A stretch of 64,000 nt of DNA from Odiellus spinosus (lineage: Eukaryota; Arthropoda; Arachnida; Opiliones; Phalangiidae). The notes under the pieces are model-generated. The model was not told the origin of the DNA, searched no databases, and saw only the letters and a program-made list of their open reading frames with translations. The position numbers and the translations under genes were made by a program. The stretch spans positions 5,548,601-5,612,600 of the forward strand of contig OY987237.1 of assembly GCA_963920705.1 (NCBI GenBank), in the 5' to 3' direction. Within the stretch, counting starts at the first letter, position 1, and each line of letters starts with the position of its first letter. Positions 24,911-36,643 of the stretch are shown one piece after another.

Positions 24911-24917
24911 GTTCTAG

Positions 24918-26448
24918 TCATACATAAGAAACTGACCCATTGGGCCAGTAATTTACGCACGATATTCTTGAGGAGAATATATTGGGTGCTTTTGCGTCCC
25001 GCTTTCGTAGCGCTTTTAAACTCATACATGTACCTCTCGCGAGAAGATAAAACTTATTTAGAAGCTCAAGGGAGTGCTAAACAGCCCATTTTCAAGGAGT
25101 TAGAAAAACCGTTAGCCTCGGGGCGTTGACGGAGTTCGTCTTTTTGAGTTTCGTATAACACCTACGACCACTATCAAAGGCTAGTAACACCATTGCTTCC
25201 GGTATTCTAGTATCAGGTAACTTTTAACACGAGTTACAAGCTTATACTGAAACTAAAACTGAGGGTGAAAAGGTTTTATAATTATATAGTGTGCAGTGTT
25301 GAGCCAAGATATTATTCCCAGGTATGCTGCTCCGTTTCGCTGTAGCTTTTTTTGTTGCTCGACAGTAATTAGAAGACCCCCCCCCCCTTTTTGAGAGAAT
25401 TTTAAGGCACCTTTCGTTTGTATTCGAGACCCCTTTGGAGTGGATTTTGGAATCCTTTGAAAATTAGAAGCTGTAGCCTACTCAGCGCCAGTGATCGTCT
25501 CCCTCCCCACAAATCAAATTATTCGAACTGAAACATCATCTGCCATCGAGAATGAATCGATTTGCAAAAGTCATGAAGATCCTAGCGCCTTCTATTTGAG
25601 TTCTCGCGTAAAACGAGCCTAAACTGGGCCAGGAAAAGTTAATTCCCTCAGGTAAATCAATTAAATATGGCAATCAATTAGATTGAATTACAATTTATAA
25701 GCTTTTAACAAAGTTTTGTAGGTAAACTATTCCTTTCACAAGATTATTTTTTTGGTGAATTCTAAATTATTTTAAACTTTCTGTTCCTTTCAGTACTCCT
25801 TTTATTGTAGTAAAAAAATTATTCCGTAGGCTTGTATAGAAAAACACAATCTTGATCTTGTTAAAACTACACGTCTGTGGGTCATTTTAGCGATATACGC
25901 TTACTCGCTTTCTCCTTGCCTTAGAAATTTAATCTTACTTTAAAATGTGAATTTTAAGGAGTGTAAAGTAGGTTTTACATCAAATAGGTCTATAAAGCTC
26001 GAATACCTAGATGTATGAAGGGCTTAATGTGAAGTAACCTACCAATAATATACAGTACCATCTAGAATTGTAAGTTCCCTTATCGATGGAAAAGCTATAT
26101 TGAAATGGGTGGCGAATATATTTCGTTTGTTTTTCCTTCCATAGTTTCCTTAGCTGTATAAGGAAAGAACAATTCTTATTTTTTTGTTATTTTTCCTCTC
26201 TGACTTTAGAGTTTTTCAGCTTTACCGCGTGGTTGTCGACTTCCGTCGCGAATGTCTTAGGAATGTTTTGGCTTCGTGGTTTTAACTTCTTAAGAAGAAG
26301 AAATGGCGTGTACTATCACGAGGAAAGAAACATAAAAGTGTCAGTTCTACTGCCGAACCATGCTTAGTGCCATGGGATCTCGAAGGTCTCGGGAAATTGG
26401 ATTTAGAGGTATAAGGTCGTAGATCATTGCTGGATATAACTCATTTAC
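24918..26448. other. no gene supported
   Basis: Mixed-composition sequence with a C-run near 25378. No convincing exon besides the one that follows. Confidence 0.35.
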
Positions 26449-26564
26449 CCTCAGTGATATATTGTAATCAGCAACAGTAGGGACGCTATGGTTAGTAATG
26501 TCATGAGGGCTATAGCCACCATCCTTAAACGTAAAGGTTACTCTCTTGTAAATCAGCCAATGAG
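26449..26564 (-). CDS. candidate internal exon, product unknown
   Basis: On the minus strand, TTTTCTCTTCAG precedes 116 bases ending at AGG|GTAAAT. The open frame enters with two bases of a split codon (phase 1), exits in phase 0, and reads HWLIYKRVTFTFKDGGYSPH then DITNHSVPTVADYNISLR. The mix of aromatic, charged and Gly/Pro residues looks like a folded extracellular or beta-rich domain rather than chance AT-rich translation, but I recognise no family. It has the same strand as the exons at 62-64 kb; whether it belongs to that gene is unknown. Confidence 0.42.
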
Positions 26565-27705
26565 CTGAAGAGAAAATCCCTTGTTGGAACAAGCCTAGTG
26601 GCGGAGATGATCGAACTATACCCTGAACTCGAATTGTGAAGAGAGACGTTTCAGGGTGGGTATGTATAATTTGACAGTACTGGACTTCTCCCTCTTAGCC
26701 CCCCCCCCCCCAAACAAAAACGCGTAACTAGGGTTCATCTCATACCGCTAAAACTACCACCACAATTTGAGCCTAGGGTACCACTAGAGTACTTGAATGT
26801 TACTAAAGACTTCCTAAAAAATTCTACAAAAAAGGCGCAAAATACAGAAATGACAAAAAATCATCGATGTGCCTAATTTGTAAACGAATATGGATTGTGC
26901 AGTATCATATTCTAAATTTCACTCCTTGTAGACTTTATTCACGTTCTGCTAAATTAAAGTGTTACTGTTATATACTTATAGTACTACGTACAGAATGAAA
27001 TTAAGGTACTTTTAATCTCATGGGACGAAAGGCGTATAAAGTGCCAGGTATCCGCGACATCTTTTTAATTTTAAGTTAGTCAGGTAAGGCCTAGAGGTTT
27101 TTTGGAAGCGCAAATTAACGGGGCACAGTCATACGAGCATCGCGGGATCTCGGTTCGTTCGGCGAGGGGAATTGGTGCCAACTAGCGTAGAAGAAAGCCT
27201 CGCGGGAGGTCCTAGTGACGTCAACACCTAGGCATAGAAATAGAACCAAAGAGTTGGGAAAGAGAAAAGAAAATTCTACGCTTTTTCTACCGTATTAGCT
27301 AACTTGGAAAAAATGTCTAGAGAGGTATATACACTCTAGCGCGAGAAGAGGGATTGAGAGAGGACGGAAGCCAAAAACACCGATGCCACCGTCTTTCCGA
27401 CCTTGGCGACTATATCAGAAAAGAAACTATAGCTAGCTGAGCCGAGGATTTTATGTTAATCCGTATATACTCGTGTATCTTTTGAATACCATAAATGTTA
27501 CATCATTTTGGTTACGGGGGTCATGGATTACGATGAAGCTATTTAATCTTTATAACATTGTGCGTGTAGGTTTGACGCGTATTCGACCGAAACCGCAAAA
27601 TATTTAACTCCTAGATATTTCAATTTGAATTCATTAAAAAGAAAAATAACTAATTTGACAAACGTTTAAATACGAAGGAAAATGTAACCTTTTTATCGGT
27701 TCCTT
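26565..27705. other. no gene supported; GC-richer patch
   Basis: 27100-27440 is GC-richer, carries TGACGTCA at 27216-27223 and might be regulatory. No open exon with good borders is seen. A C-run lies at about 26700. Confidence 0.3.
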
Positions 27706-27953
27706 ATCGTTTAAATAGGCCTAATCCACCAGTGAAAAAAAATTACAGACAAATATTAAACTATAGAGATATGTTTAAAACTTACCATCAAAATAGGCTT
27801 AGCTGGATTCATGGAGATCGCCTGAACTCCCCATTTAAGGACTAGCGACCAATGACATTGATCGATGGCCCTTATATAGGGAGTGCAGGATCTTAATGAA
27901 TCCAGCTAAGCCTATTTTCCGGGTTTAATATTTGTTTGTTGTTTTTTATTGGT
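27706..27953 (+). repeat. HP fold-back repeat, copy 5
   Basis: Very similar to copy 1: AAATAGGCCTAATCCACCAG, AAAATAGGCTTAGCTGGATT, centre GACCAATGACATTGATCGAT, and right arm GAATCCAGCTAAGCCTATTT. The right outer arm is shortened. Confidence 0.78.
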
Positions 27954-29204
27954 GAATTTATTTGGCTTCTGTGGAGTACTGTTGTACGCGAAATTTTGAG
28001 CGTGAAATTAATTAAGAAAGAGATTTAAATTCAAAGAGTGTGCGGCAGCGCGTGTCGCGGGGATTTTATGAAGCCAAAGGTGGACCCACTTTCGATTAGT
28101 AGGAGGTACTCTTTTTAATTCATTACCAAAATTGGACTTTTTTGTGAAAAATTGAAAGAGACACTTCCTGAATGTTTTACTACGTGATATATATTTGAAA
28201 ATGATGATATCATTTGTTTAAAAATGAATTACTGGTAAATTTCGTTAAATAAATAAATAAATACGCCAATTAGCGTAAGACAGGGGTGTTATAATATAAA
28301 GAACATATTTCGGCACTCATCAGTTATTTATACTCCCTGGCTAAAAACTCTTTCATTCACAGCTTGATGAGTGTTACAGGCTATTTATAGTGTCCACGCC
28401 AGAGAACTGATGAATCAGCCAAGTACCAACAAAGTTTTATTAACTTAAAGTCATGATGAAATAGTAAAAGTTACTGAAATTTAATAAATGATGCTATGAG
28501 AGAAGTTCAAAGTTATTTATAAAATCCCTTCAAGTTTATTATAGAGGAATGTTTTATAGCATATTTTGACACTAAATCGATTTAAAAATAACTTATTTAC
28601 ATAGCCTTGTACTCCAAATGATATTAACGGCTTGATATTTATTTTGAAGCAAAATAATTCATTTCATTATCCCTTTAATTTTTTTTTTTTTCTCCGTTTG
28701 TTTTAACGTATCGTAACCGCTTCCTTACTCCCTGGTGGAACTTCTCCGTACCCTACTAAATATTTTCAAAATAAACCATATTTTTCAAGGGCTAATTAAA
28801 ACTCAGCTCACTGTAAAGGAATTTGGACTACGCGTTTTTCGCCTTCACAACTTCAAACCGTAACTTCGCTCGGAATGTTTTCTTAAAAATATATAGGTTA
28901 TAGCTTCCGCTATGAAGGGACATAAAACTTTCACGCACGTGGTCTCTTCTTTTCAATATTCGAGATAATCTGCTGGAATCGAAATGATACGTAAAGCTAT
29001 AAGTAAATTAAAACCTAGAAGTAGCCAAAAAGGGCATTGTTTTCGAGAGTGATTTCCTAGCTTTTTTTCCAACAAAGAGAGAGATGTGGTCTCCAGTGGT
29101 CAAAGGAAACAAAGAAGAATTGGTTCTTCCAAAATTGTAAATAAAATCGGAGAGGTGGCTTGATGTTTTAATAGCTAAAATTTATATAACAAGCTTTCTA
29201 TTGG
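27954..29204. other. no gene seen
   Basis: AT-rich sequence without a supported feature. Confidence 0.35.
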
Positions 29205-29211
29205 CTAAAAG

Positions 29212-29527
29212 CAAGAATCCATTCTGGTTCCATAAGAATATGGGAGGGCCGCGATTCAATAACCATCCTCCCAAACTTTGTAGCAAAAGTTCGTCCGCTT
29301 CGAATCGATTTTTCAAGTAAATCGCTCCTGACATCTATTATTAACCCGCGCCACTAACGACCTTGACATAATATTTTGGGTAATAAAAATGGAGCCGACC
29401 GAAAAAAGATCTAAGCGTACAAATGTTGCGAAAATTGCGGACGAACTTTTGTTACAAAGTTTGCGAGGATGGTACCAGAGGCTAAAGCTATGCTCCCATA
29501 TTCTTATGGAACCTGAATGGATTCTTG
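29212..29527 (+). mobile_element. M4 MITE, 316 bp, TSD CTAAAAG
   Basis: Inverted ends CAAGAATCCATTC.GGTTCC, continuing with ATAAGAATATGGGAG on both sides. Exact 7-bp duplication CTAAAAG at 29205-29211 and 29528-29534. A near-identical reverse copy is at 53093. It is internally palindromic: the CATCCTCCCAAACTTTGT region is mirrored near the far end. Confidence 0.92.
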
Positions 29528-29534
29528 CTAAAAG

Positions 29535-29869
29535 TTTCTCTTGTTAAGATTCAGGCTCTAATATTACTTTGGTGCATTTTTCATAATTTGTAAGAATGGC
29601 ACTTATACGTAGTACGGCTTCGCTTAGAGAAGACCCAAAAAAATTTATGTACGAGTATACACCTTTTCAAATAAAACATGAAAAATAAAAACCGAAATAA
29701 TTTGTATTCTGGGCGGATAATGACGTCACGAGCACCTGGCCTAGTATTCTCCGATTTTGACGCGCGTCTTGCGCCAAATAATACAAGTTGGGAAACCAAA
29801 ATATAACCTCCCCGACCCCGACGTTAAGGTAATCTAACCTAACCTAACCCTACCTAAAATAAAAGATGA
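29535..29869. other. no gene; short CCTAA-type tract
   Basis: CTAACCTAACCTAACCC at about 29834 is a very short interstitial run resembling a telomere-type repeat. TGACGTCA is at 29721-29728. The minus frame 29581-29799 is not supported. Confidence 0.35.
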
Positions 29870-31460
29870 AAAGAAATGTAGAGTATTGGATGAGTAGAAG
29901 AAACAGCGAAATAGGCAAAATATATCACATTGAACCTATATGCATTTCTTCAGTATACCAACACAACCCTAAATAATTCTCTACTTAAAACCAAACCTAA
30001 CTAGAGAAAAAAAGGAAAATAAATAAGATATAACCACATAGATTTCAAGATAAATAATCCAGTCCATAATTCAGTATTAAAACAAAAAAATCAGAATTAA
30101 GACAACTGAAATTAGCAATCTTTGGTAATATGTAAAATAGCCCTTACACGAACAATTTAAGTAAAGCAAATTATCAAATAAACGCCAAATAAGTCAATTA
30201 ATTAAAATTAAAAATATTAATCTTACCACTACCAAATAGCGGGCAGAAAACACAGACATCAAGATAACATTAGCAAAATAAATTTTCAACACCGGTAATC
30301 CTGAGAACTAGATTCTACAAAATCTTCTGGAATAATAAATTTATTTTAATCTAAAAAATATAAAATCTTAAAAAAAATATCTATACAAATAACATATTGA
30401 TAAACCAATTAAAATTAGATGCGAAAAACATTTAATCTCGATATGAGATTAAATACACAAGGTCAAGGTTCTTCTTTTAAAACCATATCAGAATTTTGAC
30501 GGTTGTAGAGTATTTGTAGACCAAGTAACGTGAAAAGGCAAAATGTTATATCAAATTGAACCTATACATGGCTTCAGTATACAACACAAGTTGTGAAACA
30601 AACGTTATTTTACGTGACTACACACTAGCTAAAACATCACCGAAAATAAACGACAGTAGGCATTAATAACTCTTTTACGAAAACAAAAAATTACTACAGA
30701 GAAAAATGAGTCAGAAAAAAAAAACCTTTTGATTTCCAAACTAATATTTCAGTCACAACTCAGTAATAAAAATTAGAGTTCAGGTCAATGAAAATATACC
30801 AAAAATGTCCAAACAAATAATAAACGCATCAAATAAATGATTCAAATTCAAAATTACTTCCTTACCAATAAATTGTATTCAAACGAATGAAACTTAATTT
30901 AAAATTTCAACGAGTCAAATCTCTAGAGAACAAACTTCGTCGAAGATTTCAAAAGAAATGAAACGATTTTACGTTCAATAAATTAAAATTTAGATAAGCA
31001 AGGTCAAGGTCCCTCAGTAAAATCATATCGGCGTTAAGAAAACTAGAGTATTTGTAGACCAAGTAACGTCATTAGGCAAAATATTTGATCAAAATCAAGT
31101 TATGACCTCGGTATCGTCATATAACCGTAAATAAACATATTCAATAAACAATTAACGAATAAGCTTTCCGCATAACACGCTAAACTACGAACTGTGACGT
31201 ACAATTTCGCTTTTTGGTGCTACACGACCTACAGATACCTTATAAGCCTACGTCTAAAAACACGTTTTTTGGTGATAATGCTGTGAGTAAAGAATAGATG
31301 TTTCTCTTTTGGCCCTACCATAAATTTTTTATATTTTTTTTTCTGACAGGGCAGGCCTGAGTAAAAATATACCAAGTTGTGAAACAAACGTCATTTTACG
31401 TGACTCCACACTAGCTAAAATGTTACCGGAAATACACGACAGTAGGCATTAAAAGCCTGG
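29870..31460 (+). repeat. diverged long tandem/direct repeats
   Basis: GAGTATTTGTAGACCAAGTA occurs at about 30508 and 31046, with a diverged form at about 29880. CAAGGTCAAGGT.C precedes the second and third. AAGTTGTGAAACAAACGT..ACACTAGCTAAAA..CGACAGTAGGCATTAA occurs at about 30588 and 31373. This suggests old 0.5-0.8 kb units of a repeat, now heavily diverged and lacking coding capacity. Confidence 0.55.
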
Positions 31461-31799
31461 TTCTATTATTCTTAGAACCCGGTAGGGTTCTATGTATTGG
31501 GCCCATCATCATCTGTAATGTTATTTTGATTTCCTTAAAAAAATGGACCTTTAGCCAATCAGAACGCTCCATTTCCCCATTGAAATAACATTAAAATCGA
31601 CTCTTTCGAGGACATGTCCCTTGCATCGCAGAACTAAAAGAGGAATTATTTGTTACGGTTAAAATCAATTTTAAGTGGTAGAGCAAGGTTCGAATGTTGA
31701 ACTTTTCAAGTTTCATTTAAAAATATTAAGTCTAAATATTTTAAAATTAATTCTGAAGTTGACCCTTTTTTTGGTACTTAGCTGGTTTCGCGCATGGCC
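31461..31799. other. nothing supported
   Basis: Unique sequence; AGCCAATCAGAACG near 31555 is a CCAAT-like motif without further promoter evidence. Confidence 0.3.
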
Positions 31800-32325
31800 A
31801 AATTCGTAATGTTATTCTATGGGATTTGGTTTTTTGAAAGTGGCTTACCTTTCAGATTTATTTTCTAATACTTCCGGATATTTTTCAGACTTGGATTTTC
31901 CGTGTGGTATGAATTAAGTTTCGAGCTTCATTTTAAGACTAATTTCATAATTTTACACCGATTAGTTGGCCCACAGTCTATTCATGAAAACGGAGGAAAA
32001 AGTAAGGCGGAGAAATAGATTCGCCAAAAACCTAAGCCTAATTTGACAAATTAGGCTTAGGTTTTATATGGCTTTTTAAAATCACGAGCACGAGCGCGCG
32101 CGCTTGATTTGGAGGCTATGGGTATTGAACTCTAATGACTTAATTTCTCCTTCTTCATATTTTTGCCGTTTATAGACTGTGACCAAACTAATCGGTATAA
32201 AATTATGAAATTAGTCTTAAAATAAAGCCTGTAAAATATTTGGAAGCATTAGAAAATAAATCTGAAAGGTAAGTCTCTTGCAAAAAATCTAAATCTCATA
32301 GAATAACATTAATTTTCAATTTCTC
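31800..32325. repeat. fold-back repeat with ~200-bp arms
   Basis: Left arm landmarks are GTAATGTTATTCTATGGGAT, CTTACCTTTCAGATTTATTT and TTTTAAGACTAATTTCATAA. All reappear inverted and in mirrored order on the right (32130-32325). The left arm has about 40 extra bases. The loop holds a second, perfect hairpin at 32027-32065. Confidence 0.75.
32027..32065. repeat. perfect 18-bp hairpin
   Basis: AAAACCTAAGCCTAATTT and its exact complement are separated by GAC. It forms the tip of the larger fold-back structure and includes the TAGGCTTA word that is also the HP arm core. Confidence 0.9.
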
Positions 32326-32389
32326 CGCCTTAAAAGTACTCTCCTTTTTAAAAATGAGTGAAATTCCGAACGACTTGCCATTCCGAACG

Positions 32390-34748
32390 GCAATAAGGAA
32401 GGTATTAACATCAAAAATAATGAAAAAATTAATTGGAATTTGGTTTAAAGGGCAATGGGGAAAATATAAAGATTTCGCTGCGGCTGTCGGAGGTATTAAC
32501 ATCAAAATTGCTGAAATAATTAATTTAAATTTGGTTTAAAGGGCAATGGGGAAAATATAAAGATTTCACTGCGGCTGTCGGAGGTATTAACATCAAAATT
32601 GATGAAAAATTTAATTTAAATTTGGTTTAAAGGGCAATGGGGAAAATATAATGATTTCGCTGCGGCTCTCGGAGGTATTAACATCAAAATTGATGAAAAA
32701 ATTCATTTTAATTGGGTTTAAAGGGCAATGGGGAAAATATAATGATTTCGCTGCGGCTGTCGGAGGTATTAACATAAAAAATTATGAAAAAATTAATTTT
32801 AATTGGGATTAAAGGGCACTGGTAAAAATGTAGACATTTGACTGGAATCAAGTGCGGCTGCCAGAGGTATTAACATTAAAAATTATGAAAAAATTAATTT
32901 TAATTGGGATTAAAGGGCACTCTGTAAAAATGTAGAGATTTGACTGGAATCAAGTGCGGCTGTCGGAGGTATTAACATCTAAAATTATGAAAAAAATAAT
33001 TTTAATTGGGATTAAAGGGCACTGGTAAAAATGTAGAGATTTTACTGAATCGAGTGCGGCTCCCCCAGCTATTAACATCAAAAATAATGTAAAAATTAAT
33101 TTTAATTGGGATTAAAGGGCAATGTTAAAATGTAGAGATTTGACTGAATCAAGTGCGGCTCCCCCAGCTATTAACATCAATAATAATGTAAAAAAATTTT
33201 TTAATTGGAATTAAAGGGCAATGGTAAAAATGTAGAGATTTGACTGAATCAAGTGCGGCTGCCCCAGCTATTATCTTCAAAAATAATGTAAAAATTAATT
33301 TTAATTGGGATTAAAGGGCAATGGTAAAAATGTAGAGATTTGACTGAATCAAGTGCGGCTGCCCCAGCTATTAACATCAAAAATAATGTAAAAATTAATT
33401 TTAATTGGGATTAAAGGGCACTGGTAAAAATGTAGAGATTTGACTGAATCAAGTGCGGCTGCCGGAGGTATTACCATCAAAAATTATGAAAAAATTAATC
33501 TTAATTGGGATTAAAGGGCAATGGTAAAAATGTAGAGATTTGATTGAATCAAGTGCGGCTGCCGCAGCTATTAACATCAAAAATAATGAAAAAATTAATT
33601 TTAATTGGGATTAAAGGGCAATGGTAAAAATGTAGAGATTTGACTGAATCAAGTGCGGCTGCCCCAGCTATTAACATCAAAAATAATGTAAAAATTAATT
33701 TTAATTGGGATTAAAGGGCAATGGTAAAAATGTAGAGATTTGACTGAATCAAGTGCGGCTGCCCCAGCTATTAACATCAAAAATAATGTAAAAATTAATT
33801 TTAATTGGGATTAAAGGGCACTGGTAAAAATGTAGAGATTTGACTGAATCAAGTGCAGCTGCCCCAGCTATTAACATCAAAAATAATGTAAAAATTAATT
33901 TTAATTGGGATTAAAGGGCAATGTTAAAATGTAGAGATTTGACTGAATCAAGTGCAGCTGCCCCAGCTATTAACATCAAAAATAATGTAAAAATTAATTT
34001 TAATTGGGATTAAAGGGCAATGTTAAAATGTAGAGATTTGACTGAATCAAGTGCGGCTCCCCCAGCTATTAACATCAAAAATAATGTAAAATTTTTTTTT
34101 AATTGGAATTAAAGGGCAATGGTAAAAATGTAGAGATTTGACTGAATCAAGTGCGGCTGCCGCAGCTATTAACATCAAAAATAATGAAAAAATTCATTTT
34201 AATTGGGATTAAAGGGCAATGGTAAAAATGTAGAGATTTGACTGAATCAAGTGCGGCTGCCCCAGCTATTAACATAAAAAATAATGAAAAAATTAATTTT
34301 AATTGGGATTAAAGGGCAATGGTAAAAATGTAGAGATTTGACTGAATCAAGTGCGGCTGCCCCAGCTATTAACATCAAAAATAATGAAAAAATTTATTTT
34401 AATTGGGATTAAAGGGCAATGTTAAAATGTAGAGATCTGACTGAATCAAGTGCGGCTGCCGCAGCTATTAACATCAAAAATAATGTAAAAACTTATTTTA
34501 ATTGGAATTAAAGGCAATGGTAAAAATGTAGAGATTTGACTGAATCAAGTGCGGCTGCCCCAGCTATTAACATCAAAAATAATGAAAAAATTAGTTTTAA
34601 TTGGGATTAAAGGGCAATGGTAAAAATGTAGAGATTTGACTGAATCAAGTGCGGCTGCCGCAGCTATTAACATTTAAAATTATGAAAAAATTAATTTTAA
34701 TTGGGTTTAAAGGGCAATGGTAAAAATGTAGAGATTTGACTGAATCAC
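32390..34748 (+). repeat. 100-bp tandem array (90-bp units at the left)
   Basis: About 23 units. Landmarks per unit are TTAAAGGGCAATGG, TGTAGAGATTTGACTGAATC, AAGTGCGGCTGCC.CAGCTA and TTAACATCAAAAATAATG. The first five or so units are about 90 bp, lack the GACTGAATCAA insert and read CTGCGGCTGTCGGAGG. Later units are 100 bp with CCCCAGCTATT. Small frames at the left end (32296-32539) are by-products. Confidence 0.93.
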
Positions 34749-34811
34749 TTTTTAAAGGGCTAGTCTTTTAATATAGAAGTTAACACTTTCGTGTTAGACT
34801 GAAGTGACAGA

Positions 34812-36431
34812 TATTATATCAAAAATGTCTTTGCGAACAAAGACCCAGAAGGACATGTTATGGCCTTGAATGTCTGAAGTGACAGATATTATATCAAAAA
34901 TGTCTTTGCGAACAAAGACCCAGAAGGACATGTTATGGCCTTGAATGTCTGAAGTGACAGATATTTAATTTTCTTTTAAAACATTAAATTTAAATACAAT
35001 TAAATTTTCTTTTAAAACATGAAATTTAAATACAATTAGATTTTCTTTTAAAACGAAATTTAAATATAATCACAATCTGGCAAGATTTAGAGTTTCAAAT
35101 TTCAATACAACTGATTTTATTCACTCGGAAATATTTAAGAAAAACATAACAGACGATTTTCTCCCATTGACGCTTAACATTAAATTTCGCTTGATTATTT
35201 TTCAGGGATTACGTGTCAAACAAAAGGAAACTTTTCGTTCGATAGAAAAATATACTTAATTTAGCTTTGGCTTTAGGCTAGACTCAAAGTTCTATGATCT
35301 GATCTCATACCTTAATTGGATAATGTTTTCTATGGATAATGCTTTATTATAACTCTTCGACTTTAGTCGAGGCAATTCGTTCATGTTAGCTTATGAATGC
35401 TTATCAAGGAATTTAAAGGGAAAAAAATTCCCCATATTTTAATTTTTAATCTAGGTTGCAAACGAACAAACCTAATCCATGGATAATGTTTTATTACAAC
35501 TCCTCGACTTTAGTCGAGGCAATTCGTTCATGTTAGCTTACGGATGCTTATACAAGGAATTTAAAGGGAATAAAAATTCCCCATATTTTAATTTTTAATT
35601 TGGATTGCAAACGAACAAACCTAATCCATGGATAATGTTTTTTTTATAACTCCTAATAACTAATTAGTGGTCCCTTATGGAAATCATCATTTTAATTGTA
35701 CGGTTTTAATGAAAAGAAAAATGAAAGTATTACAATTTATTTAAAAACCTTATCCGCTCTAAAATTCGTCGCTTTGAAATTCTCTTCCCTCGCGCGCGCA
35801 ATATAGCTTTGAAAGTACAAATTGTTATGGTTTGCGTCGTCTGCTAAGTTAGAAAAGAAGGTGACTTTAAACGGGCTTTAAAAAACACATTTCCCTTTAT
35901 CATATACCCATTCCAATAAACCGGGAGTATTTTTAACGATCCGTTCAATTGCGAGTCGTGGAAATTCGGGTTAAACTAAGAAAACATAAAGTGGACTCAC
36001 GTTATACTGAAAAATAACAGTTCAATACACGTTTTCCCTGAAAAATAATCAAGCGAAATTTAATGTTAAGCGTCAATGGGAGAAAATCGTCTGTTATGTT
36101 TTTCTTAAATATTTCCGAGTGAATAAAATCAGTTGTATTGAAATTTGAAACTCTAAATCTTGCCAGATTGTGATTATATTTAAATTTCGTTTTAAAAGAA
36201 AATCTAATTGTATTTAAATTTCATGTTTTAAAAGAAAATTTAATTGTATTTAAATTTAATGTTTTAAAAGAAAATTAAATATCTGTCACTTCAGACATTC
36301 AAGGCCATAACATGTCCTTCTGGGTCTTTGTTCGCAAAGACATTTTTGATATAATATCTGTCACTTCAGACATTCAAGGCCATAACATGTCCTTCTGGGT
36401 CTTTGTTCGCAAAGACATTTTTGATATAATA
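34812..36431. mobile_element. 1.62-kb palindromic element, two ~405-bp arms
   Basis: The arm at 34812-35216 and the arm at 36027-36431 are inverted copies, equal in length and as far as I can read identical except two bases at the inner edge. Each arm starts with a 75-bp sequence present twice in tandem (TATTATATCAAAAATGTCTT..). The 810-bp centre holds a ~148-bp direct duplication and no supported gene. Flanks are remnants of the 100-bp array on both sides (GACTGAATCA left; TTAATTGGGATTAA right), so it appears inserted in, or at the end of, that array. No exact target duplication was identified. Confidence 0.8.
35334..35650 (+). repeat. ~148-bp direct duplication in the palindrome centre
   Basis: GGATAATGYTTTATTAYAACT starts at 35334 and 35481 and again, truncated, at 35630. 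Each full unit includes the small hairpin CTCGACTTTAGTCGAG (first base T in unit 1) and AACAAACCTAATCCAT. Confidence 0.85.
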
Positions 36432-36643
36432 CTTAATTGGGATTAACATTAAATTCATGTATGAAAAAGTGTGAAACTAAAACTAGCAGTCATCACGAGA
36501 TCCAATCACGTGATTCTTTTCCTCACTCTGTCTACATTTCACTCTTGGGTCAACCATATCATACATGACTATTAAAACACGAGAAATTTCAATGTCAATC
36601 CGGTTTAAGAAAGTTCGTCAATTGTTAATTGTGGCATGACTAA

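Noticed and set aside
29829-29860. CCTAA-type tract as a telomere remnant
   Set aside because: Only about three units; too short to indicate a fusion or telomere.
31680-31700. GGTTCGAAT as a tRNA B-box
   Set aside because: No A-box or cloverleaf can be formed upstream.
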